IMG/VR virus record: IMGVR_UViG_3300037247_000049
Coordinates: 1 to 25,731 of that record
Length of the DNA stretch: 25,731 nt
Reading direction: 5' to 3' (one strand)
Source: a virus
The position numbers and the translations under genes are program-made. Positions 15,811 through 23,751 of the stretch are shown in pieces. The notes beneath the pieces are model-generated. The model worked only from the letters and a program-made list of their open reading frames with translations. It searched no databases and was not told where the DNA came from. Numbering within the stretch: the first letter of the stretch is position 1; each line of letters opens with the position of its first letter.

Positions 15811-17264
15811 GAGAAGTTCTCAGCAAACGTACCGAGATAGGTCGTGCCGCCGAGGCGCGTCCGCAGATGAATCAGATACGTGGCGTTTGTGGTCGTCAGG
15901 TCAGGAGCCGTGCCACCGGGCCACTTCACCGAGGCTGGCCATGCGATCGTGCGCGCCGGTGAATCCTGCAGGATCTCCATTTCAATCTGCCCAAGTAGAC
16001 CAGTGGCGGGCGGATTGGAAATCGTCATGGTTGTGACGTTCTCGGTCAGCGTGAGGAAATGGCTGTTGCCGTCCTCGAAATCAATATCCAGGACGCCAGC
16101 GGCCGAGCCAGCAGAGACGTGCTCGATCGCATAATCGTCGAGCACTGGGCGCGAGAACAGGTGGTCGCTATGGTCCCATGCACCTACATCGTAGTTGACG
16201 ACAGACGAGGCGCCAGAGGAGTTCCAATCCCATTCGTTATTGGATGTGACGCCTTTGTTTTCCAGCGAGATGTAGCCACTGCCTGCCGGGTTATAGAACC
16301 TGATCTCTGGCCCATCGTTAATGGCGAATAGGGTGCCTTTATCGGCAAATGCCAGTCTCAGTCCGTCGCTGCCGCCAATGCCGGCTGCAGTCCACTCGAG
16401 GATCGCGTCAGTTGATGTGCCGAACTGTATCTCCTCGTCATCCAGCAGCACCAACGGTGCGGCAAATGTTGGAGAAGCGTTGAGCACGGTATCGGCGCCG
16501 AAGTTGTCGGTAAACATCGGCGTGACCGTGGCATCATCCCTGACCCAGAACTGGCCAGTGTTGACGAGGTCCGTAAGCGCGGCCGAAATCCCCTCGATGT
16601 AAAAAACTCCGCCCTGAATAATGCTCAGGTCCGAGCCACCAAATACGACAATGTTAGCGTTTCCAGAATCGGCAATGAGCTCGATAGCGCCCATTTGCGT
16701 ACTGATCCGCTTGTTTACTCCGGTGCCGGGGCCAAGCTGCATGTTGTCCGAGATGCTGGTGTAGTCGACAAGGACGCTCCGAGCAGCGATGTGGACGAGT
16801 GGATTTTCGATCCATCCGCCAGAGTTGTCTGCCGTGAGTGAAGCGTTCTGCACTGTCGAGATCGGCAAACTGACGCCACCACCTACGGCCGGATCGTAGT
16901 AAACAGAAAAATTCAGCGCGTCAGTGCCGGGCTCGAGCACGTTGGCATTGCCTGCCAGGATCCAGTAAACGAACGTGGCATCCGATACCCGGTATGCCGG
17001 GACCACGGTGCCGCCCACAATATCGCGGTTGCCATCCATGTCGCCGGCACGATTCCATGCGGAGGTCTCGACCGTGTAGATGCCGTTTTCGAGCGGATCG
17101 GCCTGATCTTTTACCAGAACACGATCGCCCACGACGAGCACGCGGCTGTTGACCGTCTGCGGGGCTGAGAGCGTGATTGGCAGATCGGTTGCGACCTCTA
17201 CCGGGGCCTTGATTGCAAGCCCCGAAACGAACGAGTCGACGCGGAAATTCTGAGTGGCGCTCAT
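15807..17264 (-). CDS. Tail fibre protein (485 aa)
   Basis: The ATG overlaps the previous stop (ATGA). The N-terminal 120 residues carry a signature seen in many phage fibres: a strand pair around VGDRVLVKDQADPLENGIYT, then SAWNRAGDMDGNRDI and VVPAYRVSD. The middle is beta-rich with Asp/Gly turns and probably trimeric. The last 100 residues form a sandwich domain I recognise from phage fibre ends, with LTLTENVTTMTISNPPATG, then ARTIAWPASVKWPGGTAPDL and a closing GGTTYLGTF. Role: host recognition at the short tail. The gene lies between the gp14-like and gp15-like internal protein genes, not after them as in T7. Confidence 0.85.
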   Translation of the reverse strand: MSATQNFRVDSFVSGLAIKAPVEVATDLPITLSAPQTVNSRVLVVGDRVLVKDQADPLENGIYTVETSAWNRAGDMDGNRDIVGGTVVPAYRVSDATFVYWILAGNANVLEPGTDALNFSVYYDPAVGGGVSLPISTVQNASLTADNSGGWIENPLVHIAARSVLVDYTSISDNMQLGPGTGVNKRISTQMGAIELIADSGNANIVVFGGSDLSIIQGGVFYIEGISAALTDLVNTGQFWVRDDATVTPMFTDNFGADTVLNASPTFAAPLVLLDDEEIQFGTSTDAILEWTAAGIGGSDGLRLAFADKGTLFAINDGPEIRFYNPAGSGYISLENKGVTSNNEWDWNSSGASSVVNYDVGAWDHSDHLFSRPVLDDYAIEHVSAGSAAGVLDIDFEDGNSHFLTLTENVTTMTISNPPATGLLGQIEMEILQDSPARTIAWPASVKWPGGTAPDLTTTNATYLIHLRTRLGGTTYLGTFAENFS

Positions 17265-17752
17265 GTCATGCTACTCGAGCTCGCTGTGGCTTTCGACGCC
17301 GTTGGCGCTGACACCGTAGAGCTACCACCGAAGGATCCGCCAGCTGAGCTATAGGTTGAAAACGCGCTCGCAACCGTATTGATAACGCCCATGATCAGAG
17401 CATCGTCAGCCGCCTGTTCCTCAGCCTCAGCCTGATGAATCAGACCCTCGGCGTCATTCTGGCCCTGCCACAGCACCGACATAACGCGGTATTCGCCCTC
17501 GGCATTGAGATCTGCGAGCAGCTTGACCATGCCGGCATCGGTGCCTGCACCAGACGCGGCAGCGACGGCTACCGCTCGAGAGTGAATGAATGCTTGCTTG
17601 CGCCGTTCCTCGGACATCTCACGAGTAGTTGCGCCCATGCGACGATTCTTGGCTTGACGGTACGCTTCGGCTTGGGCCTCGTGGCCCTTCATTTGTTTAT
17701 AGGCCTTGATGGCCTGAGCGCCTCCGCTGACAATTGCCGCTACAACAGCCAT
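17261..17752 (-). CDS. Internal virion protein, gp14-like (163 aa)
   Basis: I favour the ATG at 17752, with GGAG ten bases upstream, over a GTG three codons earlier that lies too close to the ribosome site. It starts with a short hydrophobic helix (MAVVAAIVSGGAQAIKAY), then Ala/Gln/Glu/Arg-rich helices (AEAYRQAKNRRMGATTREMS), a small-residue segment (SRAVAVAAASGAGTDAGM) and a Ser/Ala/Thr-rich tail. This layout is typical of the smallest internal core protein of podoviruses, the T7 gp14 analogue, which enters the outer membrane during ejection. It overlaps the GNAT-like gene by 13 bases and the fibre gene by four. Confidence 0.75.
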   Translation of the reverse strand: MAVVAAIVSGGAQAIKAYKQMKGHEAQAEAYRQAKNRRMGATTREMSEERRKQAFIHSRAVAVAAASGAGTDAGMVKLLADLNAEGEYRVMSVLWQGQNDAEGLIHQAEAEEQAADDALIMGVINTVASAFSTYSSAGGSFGGSSTVSAPTASKATASSSSMT

Positions 17753-18168
17753 CCGTACCACGCTCCGTGTAGGTGTGTGAAACCAAGTCGATGCAAGAGC
17801 CTACATGACTCAGCATCGTCCGCGATCGACAGTACAGGCCCTCGATACTGCCCGACATATTTCATGGCATCCTTGATCGCTCGCAGTATCGTAATTGATT
17901 TAAGGTGCGGCTGCAGCTTCGGCTTAAATTCTGAGAAAAACACGCCCCACTCAGGATGTCTGGCGACGCCTATCACGCCAACAACCTCATCGTCCACGAG
18001 CGCGACGTTGGCGCGCATCGAGTAACGATATGGCTCACCGTAAAATTCAACAATGTCATCTGCCGTCGCCCTGCGCCAGCCTAACGCCGGCGCGATTTCT
18101 CGACCGACTGAAATACTGCTATCGCAGCCAGGACCGTGCATGGCTTCGGGCTCTCCGCTTGTAAGCAT
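17740..18168 (-). CDS. GNAT acetyltransferase-like phage protein, gp13-like position (142 aa)
   Basis: The region after residue 28 reads like the start of many small GNAT proteins (LGWRRATADDIVEFYG), with a central strand pair VALVDDEVVGVIGVAR and a helix in the acetyl-CoA region (LKSITILRAIKDAMKYV). It ends in the GNAT-type closing pattern AESCRLLHRLGFTHL. The classical Q/R-x-x-G-x-G/A loop is not clear, so catalysis is uncertain. T7-type phages place a related fold at the gp13 position beside the internal core proteins, and this gene sits there. The start is unclear. The ATG at 18168 has GGAGG 13 bases upstream; an ATG at 18141 and a GTG at 18189 are alternatives. The first choice overlaps the tail tubular B gene by 88 bases, an unusually long overlap. 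Confidence 0.7.
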   Translation of the reverse strand: MLTSGEPEAMHGPGCDSSISVGREIAPALGWRRATADDIVEFYGEPYRYSMRANVALVDDEVVGVIGVARHPEWGVFFSEFKPKLQPHLKSITILRAIKDAMKYVGQYRGPVLSIADDAESCRLLHRLGFTHLHGAWYGWLL

Positions 18169-20882
18169 ATTCTTGAATCTTCCTCCCACTCGCCGCCGAA
18201 CGGAAAGTCCTCCTCGTGATACTCGTCCCAGATAAATCCATCAGCAATGACCTGACCTTTCTCGACCTGCGGTAGATCGTAGAGCTCATCGCTGTCGAAA
18301 CTTGGCCCATATTTCAGGCCAAGATGATGCAAATTCTCAGCTATAAACCCGAGCTTATTGACGCGCTTGTACTCGAGCAGGCCAATGCCCTGCAGCGACG
18401 CGAGCTTAGTCGATTTGAACTGAGCCTGATACTGCAGGCCGACAATTACATTGGAGAACGGTGAGCCATCGAACTGCGACAGGTCGACCTCGCCCGGTGT
18501 TCCGAATTCAGAGACCGTAGCATCGCCCACGTAATTACCGTCTGCCCAGACCGTGACGGTGTGACCAGTGAGATGATCGACGCCGGTCAGGGTGTCGATC
18601 GGCACGCCGTCATACTGGAACCACGCATCGCTCATGTAGTTGTTGAGGCCACCAATAGCCTCGGATTCCAGCGACCACTTGAGCAGATACCGCTCCTCAC
18701 CGTCGACGCCGTCGAAGGCCTTGACCGTGTAGTAAACCTGATCCTCGACCACCCCGGGCAGTACCGCTACATCCTCGACCTCCCAGTTCCCCGGGCCGCC
18801 GAGCTCGACGTCCACCCATGCCATAACATTCTCGGCACGATCGTAGATCAGGACGCCGACAGTGCCGTCAGTGCGCACGCAATGGATCCGCACATCAGGT
18901 TTCATTTGCACCGCTATCTGAGTGATGCCGACGACATTGAAGTCGGGCGCGAAGATTGACAGGTCGACGGATTTGAAGTCCTGAATATCTATGTCGTACA
19001 CGATCTCATAAATCCGCTGGCGGGTGCGATCGACGAAAACACCGCGGGAGTTGGTCGTTTTGATGTTGAAATTGAACGGCGTCAGCGGCTCCTCGAAATT
19101 CGTCGAGCGTGCGCTCAGCGGGTTGTTGCCGTCCATGCGCTGCGCTGCGATGTTGGCTGAATTCTCGCTCGTACCCATCATCATCCGCGCCATGGAGATC
19201 ATCCAGTTGATGACGCGAATTGCGCCGGATCCGATCGTTCTCGAGATCGGACCGGAGTCGCCCTCGACGTTGTCGTCGTGGGATTCGAAATCGTCAGACA
19301 CCGACATCCAGACGCGATCATTACCGCCCCATCCGAGACGGCCCTCGTGCAGCACAATGGCATTAGGATAGATGCGCCTTGCTGACCACTCCCCCTCCCA
19401 CCAGTCCTTGCTCGCGTCGATTGAACCAAATGATTTGAGAATCGCCACGCGGGCAACGGTCGGGCTGACGGTCTGAAACACGCGGGCAATGCCCTGGATA
19501 GAGCCGCCAGTGTAGTTGAGCGTCATCGTCATCGAGCCGGAGGTGTAGTCAACATCCTTGGCTGTCAGTCGGTAAAAGATGATCTGATCGTCCTGACCGT
19601 CATCGAAATTGGTCGAGACCGGCGCGTTGTACGTGGTGCCCTGATCATTCCATGGGCCGTTCTCATCAAAGGCGAACTGCAAGGTGGCGATAGCAACGAA
19701 AGTGCCCTCGATAATGACGCCAAATGTACGCGCGCTCTCCTTGCCGACCACACGGATCGGATCGGTAGAGACGTCAGTGCCGCTGGCGCCGATGTTGTTG
19801 GTGACTACCTGACCGGCCGAGGCGACGCGGAATATAGCGCCGGGACCGAACACACCGCCCTGATGCTCTGTTTTGAAAAGCGACGTACTGGAAGGCGTGG
19901 CGGTCAGCGTGGCAAATCCCGTGGATCCACCACCGCCAACATCGTAATCGCCGGAGATCTTATTGACGGCCAATGCGACCGAGCTCACGTTCTGAGTGCG
20001 GAAAGGACCGTCCGATACGGTGTGCTCAACAATCGACCATGAGCGGCCGCCGAAACGGCGCTCGATGACCTTTTGCGACAAGCCATCAACGGCGCAGTAG
20101 ATCCGGTCGCCGGACTGGTCCCATCGCACAGCGCGGATCTGTTCCTCGGTCGACCAGCCAGTCGTTAGATTAACGATGCCAGTCGAGATGTTGCAGCTGT
20201 TTACTACAGCGTTGAAATCGCCGTCATGCGATAGCTCGACGGTAAAATCACCGAGCGGCGTGATGGCGAGCTCATGGACGCCGTCTGCCAGGATGGTGTC
20301 GGAAATGAGGTCGTCGCCCTGCACCGTGGAGCCGACACGTAAGCGTACCGGGCCACGATCGACAGCGATCTGCAGTCCGTGCTCGACGCTCTGGTCAGGG
20401 CCCGCCACCGTAATCGTCTGATACGTGCGAGCGGATCCCTCACCAGAACCCCGAAGATGTAGCGCGTTATTGAGAATGAACGAGTCGCAATTGGCGTCAT
20501 CGTCAATCGTCCAGCTGGTCGGTGGGCTGGTGTCGTTGGCGTCGACGAAATTAGGATTGGCGATCGTAGAGGCAACCGATGGCCGCGTCAGGAGCACATC
20601 GTCAATGCGGATGCGCAGGTAAGAGCCGACACCGAATTCCAGTAGCGCCGTGTCGTCCTCCTCGAAAATGAACGGCATCTGCCGGACCAGATTCAGGTCC
20701 TCGTTCATGGAGTCTATGAACTGCAAGCCCGGCCGCAGCATCATGGATCCGAGCACCCTGGGTATAAAGTTACGCTGCAGCGCAGCGGAGAAACTGTACC
20801 GCTCGATGTCCAGCCGAGCCAAGCCGATCGAGGACAGAACGCCCCGATTAAAGGCGAGAATCTTGTGGTCTTGGTCGGTCAT
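18081..20882 (-). CDS. Tail tubular protein B / tail nozzle (gp12-like, 933 aa)
   Basis: The ATG overlaps the previous stop (TAATG). The N-terminus has the pattern known for this family: FNRGVLSSIGLARLDIERYS, then ALQRNFIPRVLGSMMLRPG, FIDS and LVRQMPFIFEEDDTALLEF. These are the residues that begin podovirus nozzle proteins. The long middle region is beta-rich, with propeller-like repeats around WDQSGDRIYCAVDG and VWMSVSDDFESH. The C-terminal part, with VGLQYQAQFKSTKLA and KYGPSFDSDELYDLP, is also typical. It forms the tube end through which DNA leaves. Length is somewhat above that of T7 gp12 (about 790 residues). It follows tail tubular A with one small gene between. Confidence 0.88.
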   Translation of the reverse strand: MTDQDHKILAFNRGVLSSIGLARLDIERYSFSAALQRNFIPRVLGSMMLRPGLQFIDSMNEDLNLVRQMPFIFEEDDTALLEFGVGSYLRIRIDDVLLTRPSVASTIANPNFVDANDTSPPTSWTIDDDANCDSFILNNALHLRGSGEGSARTYQTITVAGPDQSVEHGLQIAVDRGPVRLRVGSTVQGDDLISDTILADGVHELAITPLGDFTVELSHDGDFNAVVNSCNISTGIVNLTTGWSTEEQIRAVRWDQSGDRIYCAVDGLSQKVIERRFGGRSWSIVEHTVSDGPFRTQNVSSVALAVNKISGDYDVGGGGSTGFATLTATPSSTSLFKTEHQGGVFGPGAIFRVASAGQVVTNNIGASGTDVSTDPIRVVGKESARTFGVIIEGTFVAIATLQFAFDENGPWNDQGTTYNAPVSTNFDDGQDDQIIFYRLTAKDVDYTSGSMTMTLNYTGGSIQGIARVFQTVSPTVARVAILKSFGSIDASKDWWEGEWSARRIYPNAIVLHEGRLGWGGNDRVWMSVSDDFESHDDNVEGDSGPISRTIGSGAIRVINWMISMARMMMGTSENSANIAAQRMDGNNPLSARSTNFEEPLTPFNFNIKTTNSRGVFVDRTRQRIYEIVYDIDIQDFKSVDLSIFAPDFNVVGITQIAVQMKPDVRIHCVRTDGTVGVLIYDRAENVMAWVDVELGGPGNWEVEDVAVLPGVVEDQVYYTVKAFDGVDGEERYLLKWSLESEAIGGLNNYMSDAWFQYDGVPIDTLTGVDHLTGHTVTVWADGNYVGDATVSEFGTPGEVDLSQFDGSPFSNVIVGLQYQAQFKSTKLASLQGIGLLEYKRVNKLGFIAENLHHLGLKYGPSFDSDELYDLPQVEKGQVIADGFIWDEYHEEDFPFGGEWEEDSRICLQAESPKPCTVLAAIAVFQSVEKSRRR

Positions 20883-21109
20883 TAGGTCGCGGTAATTGGT
20901 GCGACCGCGTTTGCTGCTGTAGCTCCGGCTACACGTTGTTCCTCTTTCGTGACGCGGCCAATCAGCATGTCGACAAGATACTGTCGTACTTCCTCGGCGG
21001 TCGCACCACGCGGGTTGTCATCTTGGTCGACCAGACTGAGCAGAGAGCCCATGGCTGCCTGCACTCGTGGCACTTCTGGATCTGGCACTGTGATTATCAA
21101 TTGAGCCAT
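20882..21109 (-). CDS. Small conserved-type phage protein (75 aa)
   Basis: The ATG has GGGGA a few bases upstream. The protein begins with a strand (MAQLIITVPDPEVPRVQAAM), then has helices with EEVRQYLVDMLIGRVTKEEQ and an Ala/Thr-rich end. Small proteins of this build (a Val-Pro strand, then two helices) are common near tubular genes in podoviruses, but I know no proven role. It sits between tail tubular A and B and overlaps B by one base, so it may be an assembly or neck-zone helper. No DNA-binding or enzyme motif is clear. Confidence 0.7.
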   Translation of the reverse strand: MAQLIITVPDPEVPRVQAAMGSLLSLVDQDDNPRGATAEEVRQYLVDMLIGRVTKEEQRVAGATAANAVAPITAT

Positions 21110-21118
21110 GTTTTTCCC

Positions 21119-21763
21119 CTATCCTATTAGTTGACTACGATTGCCGCGCTCGACATTACCCCTGCGGAAGCCTTGCCGGGACTGAGCCCATCCGCCTTTC
21201 GGTGCGAACTTCGCCGGCGACTCCATGGCGTCAGTGCTCTTGGCCTCGAGCAGCGTGGCTTTCCATAGGCCGCGCAGCTTCTTGTCCGAGATGTCGATGC
21301 CGGCGATTTTCGGCGCCACTTTCCACGCCAGATAATGCTCCGTCATCTCGACAAAATTCGGCGGCCACAGGCTGAGATCATTACCCCACTGCGAGTCGTT
21401 CGAAACATAGCCCGCGTAGATGACCTCGGTGTCCGTGAACCACCAGCTTGCCTCGTCGGAGTAGCGGGTGATTGGCACATCGAAATACTGGTCATGGCAG
21501 ACGTACATCGTGCGAATAAAGTCGCTCGGCTTATCGAATGCGAACTGGTAGCCGAATGACGGCGTCGTTGATGGCGATGCGCTCAGTTCTACCGATCGCT
21601 TCGCAAAATTCCACTGGCCCATGTGCAGGACCCGGTCAATAAAATCGTTGTTGAAGATGTCATCCAGCTTATAGCGAGGCTCACGATTCTCCGTGAGGGT
21701 CGCCAGCTTGCGCTCACCCAGGATCGTCAGGGCTCCGTTGTAAATACTCAGCTTGTCTGGCAT
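21119..21763 (-). CDS. Tail tubular protein A / head-tail adaptor (gp11-like, 214 aa)
   Basis: The start has a strong AGGAGG five bases upstream. The N-terminus LSIYNGALTILGERKLATL, then REPRYKLDDIFNNDFIDRVL and MGQWNFAKRSVEL, is the signature of podovirus gatekeeper/adaptor proteins related to T7 gp11. WPPNFVEMTEHYLAWKVAP near residues 134-152 is the conserved helix. The length is close to that of T7 gp11 (196 residues). Role: it forms a ring between portal and nozzle, stabilising packaged DNA. The C-terminus is basic (RQGFRRGNVERGNRS). Confidence 0.88.
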   Translation of the reverse strand: MPDKLSIYNGALTILGERKLATLTENREPRYKLDDIFNNDFIDRVLHMGQWNFAKRSVELSASPSTTPSFGYQFAFDKPSDFIRTMYVCHDQYFDVPITRYSDEASWWFTDTEVIYAGYVSNDSQWGNDLSLWPPNFVEMTEHYLAWKVAPKIAGIDISDKKLRGLWKATLLEAKSTDAMESPAKFAPKGGWAQSRQGFRRGNVERGNRSQLIG

Positions 21764-21779
21764 TGGATCCTCCTAAGCC

Positions 21780-21795
21780 GGCGCATCCCTGCGCC
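21780..21795 (-). promoter_or_regulatory. Small GC hairpin in the leader of tail tubular A
   Basis: On the minus strand GGCGCA and TGCGCC form a perfect six-base stem with a GGGA loop, ending 10 bases before the AGGAGG of the tubular A gene. There is no T tract, so it is not an intrinsic terminator. It may affect mRNA stability or initiation. Chance cannot be excluded. Confidence 0.35.
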
Positions 21796-21815
21796 TGATG
21801 ACCGTCCTTGCTCGA

Positions 21816-22343
21816 CTACCGTTTGAGAGCCTGAGCGTGATTGGTAGCGTATTGACCTGCCAACGCTTCCGTCGCAAAGCCCTTTTTCAGGATTTCGCCG
21901 TTGAATACAACACGGAATTTGTGTGTTAGACCGGCCCACTCGACTTTGTACTTCTGCGGCAGTTCCGACTGAATGAACGCGGGGCCGCCGTAGTCGAGGA
22001 AAAAACGCTCTCTGACCAGGGCCCAATTGTTGCCGCGGTCGATAATGCGCACGTTCATCTCCCATGCCAAGTCGTCTGGTGTTACTTCGACGATGTCACC
22101 ACGGCCGAGATGCCGAGCAATATGCTCCCAGAATTCGGTCTCGAGCACGCACTTTGGATCAGTGCCTTGCTTGCAATTGACTACGAATTCATTGCGCTTC
22201 TCACCAGCGACACCGAAGCGGTTTAGACCGACCGGCTTGACTGAATCAGGAACTTCGATCTTGTCTGTGTCCTGCGCGGGAGACTCACCAACGCTCTCGT
22301 CCTCGAGCTCGTCGATATTTTCTGCTGTCGATGATTCTGACAT
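21816..22343 (-). CDS. Hypothetical structural-region protein (175 aa)
   Basis: The ATG at 22343 has GGAG six bases upstream, directly after the terminator. The first 35 residues are acidic and disordered (SSTAENIDELEDESVGESPA). Then comes a compact domain with LNRFGVAGEKRNEFVVNCKQ, a Cys pair about 13 residues apart (C57 and C65 by count, approximate) and EMNVRIIDRGNNWALVRERF. The last 45 residues are a separate small domain (YKVEWAGLTHKFRVVFNGEI, then TEALAGQYATNHAQALKR). It lies between the capsid block and tail tubular A, where head-completion or capsid-accessory proteins often sit, but no homologue is recognised. Confidence 0.65.
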   Translation of the reverse strand: MSESSTAENIDELEDESVGESPAQDTDKIEVPDSVKPVGLNRFGVAGEKRNEFVVNCKQGTDPKCVLETEFWEHIARHLGRGDIVEVTPDDLAWEMNVRIIDRGNNWALVRERFFLDYGGPAFIQSELPQKYKVEWAGLTHKFRVVFNGEILKKGFATEALAGQYATNHAQALKR

Positions 22344-22353
22344 TTAGTTCTCC

Positions 22354-22392
22354 AAAAACAAAAAGGGAGCCGCCCCAAATGGAACGGCCCCC
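22354..22392 (-). terminator. Strong intrinsic terminator after the capsid/decoration genes
   Basis: On the minus strand, a 12-base-pair stem (GGGGGCCGTTCC with GGGGCGGCTCCC, allowing three G-U pairs) with an ATTT loop is followed directly by TTTTTGTTTTT. The stem is GC-rich and the U tract is long, so this is a textbook Rho-independent terminator. It lies about 40 bases after the decoration gene stop and just before the ribosome site of the next gene. Some read-through is needed for tail genes, as at T-phi of T7. Confidence 0.88.
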
Positions 22393-22430
22393 GGATTGTC
22401 GCGCAGTTGATGCTCTTACGCCAGTTTCCC

Positions 22431-22712
22431 TTACGGGTTGCTGAGCAAGATTATCCCAACGAGGCCGGCGGCGTCGACTGTGTCGACAGTACCCCATGCC
22501 GCATCGACGGCGGTTTCAATAAAGCAGATCACATCGCCAACCTTGACCCCTTTCTCGTTACCGTCAGTGATGTAGTCGTCAGCCACCATCACGGCAAGGA
22601 CTGCATCTCCGGTTTCCCGGTAGACCCAGATTGCCGCACTTTCAGAGGTGAGGTCGTCACCACCTCCGACGCGAGGGACTGCGACGTTCAAGCTGTTTGT
22701 TGAATAACTCAT
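22431..22712 (-). CDS. Putative capsid decoration / cement protein (93 aa)
   Basis: The ATG has GGGGAGG upstream. The protein is beta-rich and acidic, with strands such as NSLNVAVPRVG, AAIWVYRETGDAVLAVMVAD, VKVGDVICFIET and AGLVGIILLSN. Its size, position directly after the major capsid gene and co-transcription with it before the terminator fit a small decoration or cement protein, such as BPP-1 has beside its capsid gene. BPP-1 cement protein is longer, and I cannot show homology. A fibre-like or minor head protein is the alternative. Confidence 0.6.
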   Translation of the reverse strand: MSYSTNSLNVAVPRVGGGDDLTSESAAIWVYRETGDAVLAVMVADDYITDGNEKGVKVGDVICFIETAVDAAWGTVDTVDAAGLVGIILLSNP

Positions 22713-22727
22713 CTCAAATCCTCCCCG

Positions 22728-23588
22728 TTATGCCGCTACTAGAGCAGAACCATCATGTGCGACGATAACGACGCCAGAGTTCTGTAGCAACTGTGAGCCC
22801 ATGTAGATACTGCAACGTGCCCAGGAATAATCCTGTTCCTCGTCGTAGCCTACCCTCATTTCCAGATCATCAGCATTGTAGGCATGGCCTATCGCTGACT
22901 TGTGGAACATATACGTCTCCTCGGTCGCTGACCCAGGACCGCCGCCGCCGTTGAGATTCGGATGAACACACCAGTTCATGCCGAGCCAACGGTAAGACTG
23001 CGGACGGTCACGCCACGCCGGATCGGCCGCGTCAAACGGTCCATTCTGCGTGTAGTCCCGACTCGAAAAGTCGTTTTCGCCCATCATGTAAGCCTCAGTG
23101 GCCGGCGTGATGACGAAGCTGATCCAGCCATCCCACGGTACATCGTTGTTGCCGAGTACCGTTTTGGCGCGAAGTACGCGCAGCGTGCTCGAGACCACTG
23201 CAGCACCGATGTTGACCGTGCTGGTAGCGAGCTCGCCAAAGACGTCCTGATCAATCTTTCGATTGATGACGCCCATGCACGTTGCTTGCATAATTGCGCG
23301 CTGATTGCCTTGGGAGGCGAAGATGTTGAAATCGGTTTTGCGCACGAGATCGTGCCACTCGATTAGGGTTGCAACCGGCTGGTTCAGGTTGTCGCCACGA
23401 GCAGGAATGAGACCGTTGACGCCGCGCGTCTTAGCCTCGGCTCCACCCGAGTCGGCAACTAGGAACGTCGCCTGATTGCCCTTAATCACTGTTTCCGTGG
23501 TTGTAAACTCACGAACCAGCGATACCAGTTGCTCGAATCCATGGATGAATTCTTGCCTGTACTGGATTTGAAATGCTGTTTCTGGCAT
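22728..23588 (-). CDS. Major capsid protein (286 aa)
   Basis: I place the start at the ATG at 23588, with GGAGG eight bases upstream; a codon five residues earlier lies on top of the ribosome site. The protein begins MPETAFQIQYRQEFIHGFEQ, typical of HK97-fold capsid proteins of this short type. It contains the expected central region (WDGWISFVITPATEAYMMG), the loop with SSRDYTQNGPFDAADPAW, RWLGMNWCVHPNL and the conserved end SAIGHAYNADDLEMRVGY followed by GSQLLQNSGVVIV. The family looks like that of podovirus and marine-type capsid proteins. No N-terminal delta domain is evident and a separate scaffold exists. It is the first gene after the putative promoter. Confidence 0.9.
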   Translation of the reverse strand: MPETAFQIQYRQEFIHGFEQLVSLVREFTTTETVIKGNQATFLVADSGGAEAKTRGVNGLIPARGDNLNQPVATLIEWHDLVRKTDFNIFASQGNQRAIMQATCMGVINRKIDQDVFGELATSTVNIGAAVVSSTLRVLRAKTVLGNNDVPWDGWISFVITPATEAYMMGENDFSSRDYTQNGPFDAADPAWRDRPQSYRWLGMNWCVHPNLNGGGGPGSATEETYMFHKSAIGHAYNADDLEMRVGYDEEQDYSWARCSIYMGSQLLQNSGVVIVAHDGSALVAA

Positions 23589-23606
23589 TTGCCAATCCTC
23601 CAATAA

Positions 23607-23625
23607 GAATAAAGTCCGTTTATTC
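23607..23625 (-). promoter_or_regulatory. A/T hairpin just upstream of the capsid ribosome site
   Basis: The minus strand has GAATAAA and TTTATTC, a perfect seven-base inverted repeat around a five-base loop (CGGAC). It ends five bases before the GGAGG of the capsid gene. It is probably an mRNA leader element, possibly a 5' stabiliser or processing site, not a terminator, because no T run follows. Confidence 0.5.
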
Positions 23626-23751
23626 CACTTGTCGGGTTAGCCTGCTGATGACTCGGTGCGGGTTGGCCTTGCGGGGCCGCACGTCTGCCGGCAGGGGCCG
23701 GTAGGTCGCCGGGGCTCGATAGAGGTTGGCCGGCTGGTTGTGGTAGCGCCG

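Noticed and set aside
7277-17264. Diversity-generating retroelement variable repeat in fibre genes, as in BPP-1
   Set aside because: No reverse transcriptase, template repeat or C-type lectin end was seen in the window, so there is no support despite BPP-1-like head genes.
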